Shown here piece after piece: positions 46,501-57,300 of a stretch of 64,000 nucleotides of DNA. Every line of letters starts with the position of its first letter. Position 1 is the first letter of the stretch. Location of the stretch: the NCBI GenBank assembly GCA_963921825.1, contig OY997588.1, positions 9,066,001 to 9,130,000 on the forward strand. Reading direction: 5' to 3'. The stretch is from Erodium maritimum. Taxonomy: Eukaryota; Streptophyta; Magnoliopsida; Geraniales; Geraniaceae. The translations under genes were made by a program, and so were the position numbers. Below the pieces are notes generated by a model. It ran no database searches. It saw only the letters and a list, made by a program, of their open reading frames with translations, and had not been told where the DNA came from.

Positions 46501-49400
46501 CATTGGTGAAGAACTCTAGATTTCTAGAAGCTATCAACAATTTCTGCAGATACAAAAATAAGCAAATGAATTTATTGTGTAATGTAATCCTATAACTTCT
46601 TGCATGTAAGGAAAAAATAGGGCAAAATTCAAAGTATGCATACAGTTAAATTTTCAAAAGCGCTTCTGAAGCGCTGCACCAGAAGTTGCATTTCATTTTC
46701 TTCACCACCATAAAACGCGATTGACTCAGCATTTTCTCGAACACGCACAAGTCCATAGCGAAAATCTGCTTCTTTCTTCTCTTGCAAGAAATTTAGACTC
46801 ACCAATCCCTGATGTCATGAAAAACGGTTTCCATGAGTTAAAAGTAACATAACCATCTTTTTACAGTAAAACCTTATAAACTAAAGAAGTAAGTTAAAGT
46901 AGGACTACCTTTCCTAGGAAAACACTGATAGCTGTCCCACCAATTGAATATACAATAAGAACAACAAACAGTGGAGGATAAATACCATACAAGATGTTAC
47001 TGAATGATATCAAATCAACTGCAGCATTGAAAAGAGTTAGAGAAAATGAAAGTGCAGTTCCAGTGAATGAACTTAGATCATCAACAATTCGCTGATCAGG
47101 GTTATCAATGATTGACTGGGATTGAATTTTGTAAAATGTCTGGTCCTTCAAATACCGATCCATGTAATACTTAGTCATCCAAGATCTCCATCTTAATCCA
47201 AGAGTTTCTCTTGCATAGTCTCTCAATACAAAAATCTGCGAAAATGAACATCAATAAGAAAACATTAAAAAAACACAAGAAAATGTATTTATTAAAATAT
47301 ATAATCCTACATTGAATGAAGTAGAAAAAAATAGTGCGTCATAATTTATATTCTATTCAATGTGGGACTTTATACTTTAATACATCCTCACGTCACGTGT
47401 AAGACTCTAGACATGGGTCATAGGAGGCAACACATCTACAGATGAACTGAAGATCACAAGGGAGGTGAAAACAGGGCATATGGTCAATGCACACGAGCCC
47501 AAATCAACCGACGCTTAGATACCATGGAGAGATTTAAAACTGGCTTTGCACATCAAAAGTATTTGGCTCTTTTTTAGCAGCTGAACGTATTTGATTCTTG
47601 TCCCCACTTGACATACATGTAGGACCCTCCACATATCAACTTCGTTTTTTTTTTTTGGGGGGGGGGGGGGGGCATTGCTCAAGTTTAAAAGCACTCGTAC
47701 ATAAACACAGTGGAATCGGTAGTCTAAGGAATTGCATACGAATCAAATGTAACCAATGTAGTGTTTGGATTGAATGCTTTGAGGGGACTCGAATCCTCAA
47801 TCCTTTGTGTTTAGATTAGGAGCCAAGCATTTATATCCTCTTACCCATCTCATTCCCATTTTCATTCCTACATTTTCATTATGAACATATAAAATTATAT
47901 AGCAATGAGCAAAAATTATTTATAAAAATAAATAATGGAAACAACTACACTCTCATTCATGTTGCTTGATTCCTTTAAATTTCAAAAGAATCCAAACAAT
48001 ATCCAAATTGTTAAAAACAGATGATAAAAACATGTAGGTTTTACTGTTATAGTAGTACGCTAAATTATCTAGAGATTTTTTTTGTTTTTGAATGAAATGC
48101 TTATCCAGCTATATTAAACGAAAAAATAATGTGGTTTTCAGCTCCTTCTATACCGTGCTGCTATATCAGACCTTATAGTTAAAAAAGAAAGTATCCCCAT
48201 TCACAAGGCTCACACGATTGTGGGATATTAGGTTGGATGAGGTTATTTATGTAACAAGCCAAGCCCCTACTTTTGCACAAGAGGCAAGAGGCTGTTTCCC
48301 TGAAGATCACAAGGCAGCATCTTCACAGTTGCATCACGAAGAAACTATCAAACAGTTCTTTATGAAGATCATTCAACCAGGATCATGAGGATATAGTATC
48401 CTCCACACCACATGAAGAAAAAAGGTACACAACAAGAGCTGATGCCTATTGCTCTACTTTTAAGAAGCTATAAGCATGGCTGAGAAATACCTAAGAAAGT
48501 GCAGCAATGTGCTCACCGGAATTCCACCAGCGAAAGCACCCAGGTAATATAACAGCTGCTTCGTAAACTGTTCTTGGTCCTTATCTTGCACAAGTGAACA
48601 AAATCGAGATCAATATATAACTTCTGTTAACAGATTATTTTTTCACAAAATAATTTCCAGATTCCTTACTAGCAAGTGCATTATAAAAGTCTCGACCAAG
48701 AAAATTGAACCCCACACTAATGCCAGTGGTTGCTAGAGTGAGAGCAAACACTGCCCCGAGCTGTATTCTGGCCTGCCCTTTGTCGTCGGAGTACCAATAT
48801 GGGGCTGCCACTTTCCAGAATCTTTTATAAAGCGTTGGCAGATCAGTGCCGTCTCTTTGAACATCATCAACTACCTAGTTGGACCAAATAGCATTTTCAG
48901 CATCACGAAATGAACTTAAAATGTAGAAATGCAGAATAGGAATGCAAGTTAGAGAATAGAGATGAGCTATGACAAACCAAGAAAATGAAGAACACTGAAT
49001 CAAGTAAAAATGTCAAAAGCAAATATGCAGGAAATGGATGCAAAGCAGAAGCGACCTCGAATTAGTCCATAAAACAAGTCAATTAAGAAACCATTCAATG
49101 AACTGGAAATGCAGAAAATGAACTCAAACCGAAGAAACAAGCGAGGTAAGGAGAAGAAGAAACCTCATCGGGCGGCGGCGGAGGAGGAGGAGGGGAAGAA
49201 GCAGCTGCAGCGGCAGTAGGCGCAGATCTATGACTGGAAGTTTGGCTCCAAAAGTAGTTGATACCGATGGTTCTTCTTCTCCGGTGAGCGGCGGCGGCGG
49301 AGGCGGACGTGAGAAGTGCAGGGGACCGGAGCTTGCTTCTGCTGCTACTGAAGAAATGGGGAAGAGTGAGAGATTGACTCGTCGGCATTACGATTATCAT
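43578..49400 (-). CDS. ABCD2: ABC transporter D family member 2, plastid half-transporter
   Basis: Ten exons on the minus strand encode about 750 aa: 49400–49164, 48874–48670, 48584–48517, 47235–46909, 46808–46644, 46543–46315, 45779–45544, 45444–45120, 44558–44281, 43760–43578. The first 79 residues are Ser/Ala/Pro-rich with few acids, a likely chloroplast transit peptide; translation may instead start at the Met four codons later. An ABC_membrane_2 region of about six helices follows, with [11 protein letters not shown] and [10 protein letters not shown]. The ATPase then shows Walker [10 protein letters not shown] (492–500), Q-loop PQRPYM, signature LSLGEQQR (655–662), Walker B KLVLLDES and H-loop SIGHR. 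One membrane and one ATPase domain make it a half-transporter that must dimerise. Its substrate is unknown. It resembles bacterial SbmA/BacA-type and cyanobacterial relatives more than peroxisomal ABCD1. Confidence 0.95.
47236..48516. other. ABCD2 intron 3, expanded
   Basis: At 1281 bp this is the longest intron of the gene. It contains a homopolymer tract of T followed by about 17 G at 47647–47673. Near 47780 there is a B-box-like GGATTCGAGTCCC on the minus strand, which hints at an old tRNA-derived SINE. No full element ends were found. Confidence 0.45.
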
Positions 49401-49586
49401 TTTATCTTCACTTGGAATCTTTTTGTTCGTTTGGGTCTGTGCGGAGGGAATTTGATGATGAAAGAAATAAGAGTTTCTGTGGAAACCCAGAATTGCTTCT
49501 TGTTATCGTCACCATTAAATCCAAACATTTAAGACCAACCAAATTTGTCCAATCGGAGTTCTCTTTTCTTCCATTATCCCACACAC
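49401..49586 (-). promoter_or_regulatory. Proximal promoter of ABCD2
   Basis: Only 186 bp separate the first possible ABCD2 ATG from the LINE target duplication that starts at 49587. No TATA box is evident. The native distal promoter must lie beyond the LINE, or the remaining stretch suffices. Confidence 0.35.
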
Positions 49587-49599
49587 GTCCTATTTACAT

Positions 49600-50879
49600 T
49601 TTTTTTTTGAAAGGAAATGGTAATATTCATTAATTATAAAGTAACTCGGAGATCCCACAGTGGGAAGTCGCCGTACATAAACCAAACTGGAATAATTGAA
49701 AAGACAAGTGCATAAAGAGTAAATGTGCTCTATAGCATAATTGAGGTCGGGGATTTGGGACTGTGGTAGCATCCGGAGATACCGATACAGTGTACGCCAA
49801 CCAAAGGAACTGATCGAGCAGACCAGACGATAGGTAAACAATGGTGGACCAATTACTCCCCCGGTATGTCAGCGTGCGTCGTCCTCCCTTGCGTGATAGT
49901 GGTAGGGCTCCTGAACGCGGGAATGCTGACCCCGAAGTGGTAGGGTAGTAACATGTCAGCTGTTGGTGGTATCAATGCCACCTATACACCAGGGAGAAGG
50001 TACAACCGACCAACCCCTCCCTGGCCCCTTTCGGACTCATTCCTGGAGGCAAGGGTGCTTGAAGCCCCCCGCTGCTGTAGGTGACGCCACATTCGACGCC
50101 GATGACTCCTCCTCAGTAGGTTCCTCCTCCCTCTCTGCCCTCTTTTTGCCAAATAGCGATGGGCTCAGGCCCACCTGCTCCCCATCCCGGTCCACTGAAA
50201 CCCTAGCAACGTCAGCCGCCGCCAGCCCCTTGCCCTTTCTTCTTCTCCAAGCAACCGCCTCCGGCGACTCCTCCAGCGTTGCTGCCGTGTCCGATGAAAA
50301 CAGAATAGGGATGTCGTCCTTCCCCATGGCCAGCGGTCGTCCAGGCACAAGATCTCCCCCCTCCCCAGACCGATCACCGCCTTCCCCACCCCGGACACCA
50401 CCCATCACTCGTGCCCGCCGCCCCGTGCCGCTTCCCAACCCTCTCGGCCGAGGGCCCCTCGCCGGAGTGCGACGAAGGCAGGCCGGCCCCAACTGGACCT
50501 GTACACCCGCGACCCAACCTTCTTCCTCCAGGTGTCGGGCCGCAAATTGCATCAGCGGTACAGGCGCCCTCGCCTCCCTTCCCCCGACCGAGAACACCGG
50601 CTGAATCACCTGTTCGCCGGCTTCCCTGTCTGTCATCACCCTGGCCGAGAGCATGAGATCGTCCCCAACCGATTCCCCCTCCGCCTCCTCCAAGCCCGAG
50701 CCATAGCTCGAGTCTCGGCTGCCCTGCTCCGAGAGACAAGGTCCCATATGAACCCTGTTCTCGAAACCATGCCCTCCACCCTCCTGAACGCTCGAAAACG
50801 CCATGGAAACTCGAGGTTTTCGCAAAACTCACCCTAACCCTAATAGCAGAGAAGGAGAGAGCTGCGCACATATGATTTT
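49600..50879 (-). mobile_element. Non-autonomous LINE without reverse transcriptase, 13-bp target duplication
   Basis: GTCCTATTTACAT flanks the element at 49587–49599 and 50880–50892 without mismatch. On the minus strand it begins AAAATCATATGTGCGCAGC, runs through a CT-rich leader and opens a 262-codon frame at 50825–50037 (possible start also at 50804). It then passes to a 3' region ending ATTACCATTTCCTTTC and a run of nine or ten A. The frame is Gly/Arg/Glu-rich with a GKKRAEREEE stretch, resembling plant L1 ORF1 tails by eye. No zinc knuckle, endonuclease or reverse transcriptase is present. Either the element is internally deleted or it is a short family that relies on a full LINE. Its perfect target repeats imply recent insertion. 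It lies 200 bp upstream of ABCD2 in the same orientation. Confidence 0.8.
50037..50825 (-). CDS. ORF1-like frame of the non-autonomous LINE
   Basis: A 262-codon uninterrupted frame inside the LINE at 49600–50879. Composition is extreme (Gly, Arg, Glu and Ala dominate). It carries short charged stretches (REAGEQVIQPVF, GKKRAEREEEPTEEES) but no recognised domain. The antisense strand is also open over 213 codons because of high GC content, so openness alone is weak evidence. Whether it is translated is unknown. It is the leftover of an RNA-binding ORF1 if the LINE assignment is right. Confidence 0.45.
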   Translation of the reverse strand: MRKPRVSMAFSSVQEGGGHGFENRVHMGPCLSEQGSRDSSYGSGLEEAEGESVGDDLMLSARVMTDREAGEQVIQPVFSVGGREARAPVPLMQFAARHLEEEGWVAGVQVQLGPACLRRTPARGPRPRGLGSGTGRRARVMGGVRGGEGGDRSGEGGDLVPGRPLAMGKDDIPILFSSDTAATLEESPEAVAWRRRKGKGLAAADVARVSVDRDGEQVGLSPSLFGKKRAEREEEPTEEESSASNVASPTAAGGFKHPCLQE

Positions 50880-50892
50880 GTCCTATTTACAT

Positions 50893-52089
50893 ATTAGTAC
50901 AAACATGTTGCGGTGATTTTTTTTTTCAAAAAATTGCGATTTATGTTTATTTTGCGGTTTATATTTATTTTTTTATTTATCCATTAATTTGGATGGAAAA
51001 CAAACATGTGTTCGACACATAGTCTTTATATTTAGGGTTAATTTCATTTTACTAACCTAAATTTTCCTGATTTGCATCTCACTACCCTAAAAATAGTTTG
51101 TTGCACCTCACTACTCTAACTATCATTTTAGTTGTAGTATAGTACACAACGCCTTACCACCATTAGTTTTTGGACGGAAATCACTCACATGTGCCCCTCA
51201 TGTGCCACTAACCCACTTGAAATGACCTAACTACCTCTTCTCTTTATCTTCCTTTCTTCTCACACCTCACGACACTTCTTCCGATTCTTCTTCAGGTTCA
51301 ACCCGCGTAGAAGTGAGGAAGCAGCAGATCGAAGTCGAAGGTTTGGGTCGAAGGTTGGATTTCGATGAAATCGAAGACATCAAGGTCGGGGTTGAAGAGC
51401 ATGGAGATTAACGAGTTGTACAACTATTGTGGAGTTCCAGCAGCCATACGAACCTCGAGAACGAAGTAGAATCCTGGAAGAAGGTTTGCTGGTTGTGGAA
51501 AGTACAAGGTAAGGTCGACAATTGATTTTTCGTGTTATTCAATTTCTGTGAAATTAGGGTGTAGGTGATTTAGGGTTAATTTGAGGATTTTTGTTTTTGT
51601 TTATAGCGTGGATGGAAGTGTAATTTTTTTTGCTGTATTAATGAAGAGCCTCGTCATGTTGGGGCGCGCGCTTCTTGTAACTAGACAAGAATAAATCAAT
51701 CTAAAGATGAGGATGAAAGTGGATCTGAAGAAAGATATATTCAGGGATTTTATTTTGGTGTTGTTTATCATTGTAGGACTGTTTTTGTATTTTCTCAGGG
51801 CATAGATTATGTTGAATGCCTTATATTAGCTAATGGTTGTGTTCAATCTGAAGATGGGTACTAATCTGAAAACTTGTATATGAAGGAATTGGAATTAAAA
51901 ATGGCCTGTCTGTGTTCAATTTGGTGATAGGTACTAATTTGTAAAAATATATTTTAAGGAAATGGGAATGGGATTAGTTTATTTTTTTGAGGATATAAAA
52001 TGGAATTAGTTGATGTATGTGTTCAATTTGGAGATGAGTACTAATCTGAAAATACCCATTTATGTACGATTTGAAATATGTGGCATATT
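50893..52089. repeat. Possible transposon terminus and spacer
   Basis: At about 51045–51205 lies a terminus-like block with TTACTAACCTAAATTTTCC, CATCTCACTACCC and TTTTTGGACGGAAATCACTC. Its layout parallels the left end of the next element at 52090 (CATTTTGCTACCC, ATTTTGGACGGAACAT). It may be an older relative whose other end is lost. The rest has no gene. Confidence 0.4.
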
Positions 52090-53555
52090 TTTTTTGCATT
52101 TTGATACCCAAACGAAACATTTACCAACATTTTGCTACCCATCCGTTAACTTTTCGCCCATTTTGGACGGAACATAGTCATGTGCGAAGCACATGACCCT
52201 ATATTTTCGAAAAATAACGGATTTATCATTTATATATTAAAACCCTAATTCTGAGTCATTTTTATCACAACCACTTCTCCTCTCTTCCATCACCTCACCA
52301 CCACTCACCCCTTCGCCACCACTTTGTCCCCTCGTCGAGCTCGAGTTCGGCCCATCTCTCTCTCTATCGCGCGGTCGAGGAAGATACAATACAATAGAGG
52401 AGAGCCTGAAATTCGCAGTTTGATTCTTTTGGTTTCATCATGTTCAAATTTTTTCTTCGTCAAAATCAATTGAATTAGAGATCAAATTCGATGGTGGGTT
52501 ATGGTAAACGAATCGTGTCATCCCTGTCGTGAACCCGTACAGGCTCCCTCTACCAAGGCCGATCCAAGCAAGTTCTCGAACCTTCGACGTCAATCTGCTC
52601 TCATCGTCGGGGACAACTGGGTCTGGGATTGCTGGTTCTGCAGAAAAGAGGGTGAGATGGGTCTGGGGCTAAGGTTAGGATTTGGGTTTTGTTGAGGGGA
52701 GAGATTGTGGATAAAGTAGATCTTGAGATGGGAGTGGGTCTGATCGGAGATGACATGAGATGTAGGCGATGTAATTGATCTGGGTCCGGTAATTTGGGCA
52801 TAATATTGATTTGGTTATGGTTCGGGAATAATTGATCTCGCCGTCTCATGCTTGTCATGTGTAAGATCTGGATTAAATAAGAGGTTTAAGATGAACTGTT
52901 TATTTAAAAAAAATTAATGAAAATTTGTAATATATATATATATATAATAATCAAAAAATTAATTAATGGAAATAAGTAAATTAATTGAGAATTAATTAAT
53001 TTAAATTTGTTTTTGTTATGAATATTTGATTGGATGACCACATGAAATATTCTAGATAGGAGTTAGAAGACTTTTGTATTTTGAATTCCATTATTTATGT
53101 AGTTCATTAAGGTTATGTCTCTATGATTATGAGCCTATAAATAGAGGTCATTGTAAGGATAAAGAGATCCATAATATTCTATTTTCTACTCTCTCCATAT
53201 CCTCTCGTTCTCCTAGTTTTTGTTCTACCATTCACAAGTATAGTTCTTACTTTCATAACAGTTTTTATATAGTTTTTTTTATCAAATAGAAGCTATATAT
53301 ATATATATATTTAAATTAAAACCTTTTTTAAAATAAAATTTGATTTTACATATTTTTATAATAAAAGCTGGTTTTATAAAACAAATATATAAATAAGAGA
53401 ATTTTTGAAAATCAATGGTATTAGCTTGAAAATTTGATTGTTAGTGAGAGATATTTTGGACTTTTTATATTTTTTGAATGGAAAATAACAGAAGGTTAAT
53501 GATTAGGTACCAAAGTATTCATAAATTTTTCGCTTGGATAGTAAATTGCAAAAAA
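52090..53555. mobile_element. Foldback element of about 1.5 kb with diverged inverted ends
   Basis: The left end TTTTTTGCATTTTGATACCC, continuing through CATTTTGCTACCCATCCGTT, is answered at about 53475–53555 by an inverted, diverged version (AGGTTAATGATTAGGTACC, TTCGCTTGGATAGTAAATTGC). Between them are a GC-richer block (52260–52790) with a 64-codon frame at 52501–52695 and then AT-rich sequence. The GC block could be captured gene sequence, as in Pack-MULEs, but no host gene is recognised. Superfamily and target duplication are unresolved. Confidence 0.45.
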
Positions 53556-54382
53556 AAAAAATTATAAGCTAAAACTTTATTAAGCTAGCGTTCTACATGA
53601 AAGTAGAACAAAGCAGAAAAACGATCCTAAAAAAATACCTTTTCCTCAGACCATTACAACTACAAGAGCAAAAAAGATAGCAAAAACCCAAGCGAGACAT
53701 AATTAAAAGAAGCCGCTCAAGTCGCCCTCCTTGCCTGCGTCTTACCTGAGTTCAAGCACAGAAACCGGTTAGATACCGAAATAAGGATTATCGCTTTTCC
53801 TGTAGACGATTCAGGGAAGACCTCGTCCTTACTATCCTTGACATCCTCCTCAAAACGTTGCGGGACGTCTAAAGATTGTTCGAGTAACAAAAGAACAAGA
53901 TCAAAAGCCTTTTTACCATTTTTTTTTTGCTAAAATTTCAATCACCGGAGCCATCTTTCTTAGTTCAGAAGAAGTTATAGCTCTAGTCTGATAATTTTTT
54001 TTTACCAAATGTTTATATTAGAGTACCATTTAAAAAAAAATGTTTGATAAAATATTATGTTAAAAAATTTCCTATTTCTGATTTATCATTGTTATTATTT
54101 GTCTTCCTTATCTCACGCAAATCTGCCGGCAAATAACAAGATGCAACTAGATGTAGTTTTTTTCTTTTTCTCTTTTTCTTTTTTTAAGGTCGAGCACAAT
54201 AATAATACCGTATTTGATCGATTTATCTATTGATTTGTAATGGTGGCTGTATCGTAATTTCAATCTCAACCGCCATTTTTAGGGTTCCTTCCTTCTAAAC
54301 CCAATTCGCCTTCTCCACCAGCACACTTTCTGCTCCTATCCTATCTCATCACCCCATCCAGATCCTTCCCTCCTCCAAATCC
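53556..54382. other. Unclassified fragment and HUA1 upstream region
   Basis: 53570–53960 is GC-richer than its surroundings and has poly-T-like runs at both edges (near 53550 and 53935), which suggests a retroposon fragment in minus orientation; no domain was recognised. From 54000 the sequence becomes the HUA1 promoter, with a pyrimidine-rich stretch at 54155–54185 and a leader containing CCGCCATTTTTAGGGTTCC before the ATG at 54383. Confidence 0.4.
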
Positions 54383-57300
54383 ATGTACTTCAATCGGTCC
54401 GATGCTCTCAGGTACTCTTCCTCCTCCGAAGATGCCGCCGCCGCCGCCGCCTCGCATCTGATGTGGCCCTCCGCCAATGTCGCGGCCGTTGATCCAGTCT
54501 TCGCCGCCGGTATCAAGCGTTCTGCTGATGGTATGGTCTCGATTCCATCTAGTTCTGAATTGATCATGTTGCATTTCAGTTGCGGCATTGATACTGATTT
54601 ACTGCTACATTGTGAAGATTTTTGCGTCCAAAATGATTACTGGTTGACCTGCCTACCTAGACAGGAAATGATTAATTGAAATTTACTTCGATAGTATTAA
54701 ATTTTGCCTAACTTATGGTAAGGCAAAATTCAGTTTGATGGTATACTTCCTTATGTTCGGGGTAAGAGACTGTGTTTCAAAGTCATGATTACTGTGTTAG
54801 ATGTGTTACCACATGAGGACACTCAAAATTGGTTATGTGTGGAGGTCAAAACAGAAGAAATTTTCTCTTTTGGTGTAACTCGTAATCTGGTCTTCACAAG
54901 GGCCTGTCTTGGTGCAACAGTAACGTTATTGTTATTATCGTAAGACCCTTTTAGTTATGCCTTCTTACCTTAATAGTTAGAATATACGTAGCTGAGTTTG
55001 ATCCGAGCAAACTAGCTAATGTGTCAAAGGCCTTGCGTTTATAGATAAAATGAGAAGTTGACATTCAAATAGAACACAAATGTGTTGGTGTTGTGCCTTT
55101 TTTTTCGGGTTTTGCTGAAACGACAGCACAAATTTTTACCATTCAGCCAAGGGAGAACCATCTGTGTTGGAAATTAGTTGAAAATGCTATTCAATTTTTT
55201 TTTCTGCTTTGGTCTCACTTCAATGATTGAACCAGTAGCGTTTAAAGAAGTCACTAGGTGTCAAGGAAAAGGAGAACTTTTAATAGGCTTCCCACAAAAC
55301 GCTAGTAGCTGAGCTGTCTAATCTGTGATCTGACTACAATCAGATGATACCGTGATAATTTATTATATGAGGCTATTCTGTGTTCTTTGGAGGAGAATAA
55401 GTGATAGTGTAGTGATTGCAGCACTCAGCACATATGTTGGGCAACACTGCTAATTGTGGAAGTATCAATATTGATTTAAGTCAACATTTTTGGTGACTGC
55501 CCTTCAGAGCTTAATTGTTTAAATAAAATCCTCCCATTTATTTATTTTATTACATATGACTAAACCTCATATAATGTGTGTGTTGACTCCGATCTATTTT
55601 CATATTTATTAGGTATGTATAACTTTGTTCCCTTAAAATCTCTTTGGCATCTATTATTTTAATCTAGAAAATGTATGTTTATAATCAAAATTATATTTTG
55701 AATTTTTACTTATATGATAACATATAATTTCTCTTCAATATACTTGTCTACTATGCACTATAGCGCTCTACCATGAGACTCTTTTCGGTGCCCATAGTAC
55801 AATGGGGCAAAGTGAAGCTTGGTATCCTACTGGTTCTTTAGTCAAGCACCCTCGATTGGAGAGTGTGATGCATTTGCCTATATATCCACAAAGACCAGGC
55901 GAGAAGGATTGTGCTCACTATATGCTCACGAGAACCTGTAAGTTTGGAGATATCTGCAAGTTTGACCATCCCATTTGGGTACCTGAGGGTGGAATCCCAG
56001 ATTGGAAAGAGGTGACCTTTTATTGCGGCTTTACGTCTATAATAATTATATACTATTAAAATATGTATATATGAGCATTATTATGTTATATATATATATA
56101 TATTAGTTACCAGAATATACTAAATATGTTAATTGATCAGTTAACCTGACTAACAGCGTATCTGTGCTACCATTAAGTTCTGCATTATCACTTGAATGCT
56201 CGGTTAAGTATTTTTGCCGTGATAGTTTGATCTCAGTTTTTCAAGGATCATCACACGATTATCACTCAGTGCATTAATTCAAAATCCATATCACTTCTGT
56301 TCCTTGTATTTGAGGGTGTATGCATACATCTAATTTGCAAGAATTATTTTTGTTCCATCCTTGTTTCATATTAGGACTCCTACCCCGATTCTGTTATTTT
56401 CTAAATATTTGTATATCAGTAATAATTTTTACATTGTTTAGGTTCCACCTATTCCTGTGACTGAATCCCTTCCTGAGAGGCCAGGAATGCCAGATTGTCC
56501 AGTAAGCAATGTTTTAAATTATTAGTCTTTGAAGTATTCTCTGAAGCACATTTGAATATGTAAATTATTTTTTACTTAATAAAACACATCTATTTGACAG
56601 TACTTCATGAAAACCCAAAGATGCAAGTTTGCGACAAAATGCAGGTTTAATCACCCGAAGGAGAAGTTGTCTTCGTTGGTAGGCACTATTTTTATGAGGC
56701 TTCTAAGTTTGTTGACTGCATCACCATTGATTACAAAAATGTGATGTTTGACTTTGTTCAGGAAACTGCGGATGTTTCTGCTGTACCCGAGAGGCCTTCT
56801 GAGCCCCCATGTGCAGTAATATACTTTTCTGCTCTTTTTTGTGTTGTATATGGTGACAGAGATTCTTCATTATGGATCTGTTTGTATTTTGTTTTGGTTT
56901 AATATGCACATCCTACATTCCTCAACAGTTTTACATGAAGACTGGAACATGCAAGTTTGGTATAACATGCAAATTCCATCACCCTAAAGATATTAAAATA
57001 CCATTGGCTGCACAAGAGAACAGTCACAGTGGCTCAGCAACCATGGTTGAAGGAATAGCTGGAGATGCAAAGCCAGCTGTATCATACACTGCTGCGTTAA
57101 TACATAATTCCAAAGGACTTCCTATAAGACCGGTAACTGAACTGTTACTAAGCAATTGATGTATTATTGAGTATTAGTGTAGTGGCATGCATGATATATG
57201 TGACCCACTGTCAGCTTGATACACTTTTATTTTTATGCTGTGAATGTATTAGTATTTTGAATCAAACTATTAAAGCCAACCTTTCTTATCTCTTTTCGCA

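Noticed and set aside
49963-50604. 213-codon plus-strand frame opposite the LINE
   Set aside because: It is antisense to the LINE frame in very GC-rich sequence; the target duplication and poly(A) fix the element on the minus strand.
52501-52695. 64-codon frame with Cys pairs (CHPC, CWFC)
   Set aside because: The CxxC pairs suggested a zinc-binding protein, but the frame is short, lies in a foldback element and has no recognised domain.
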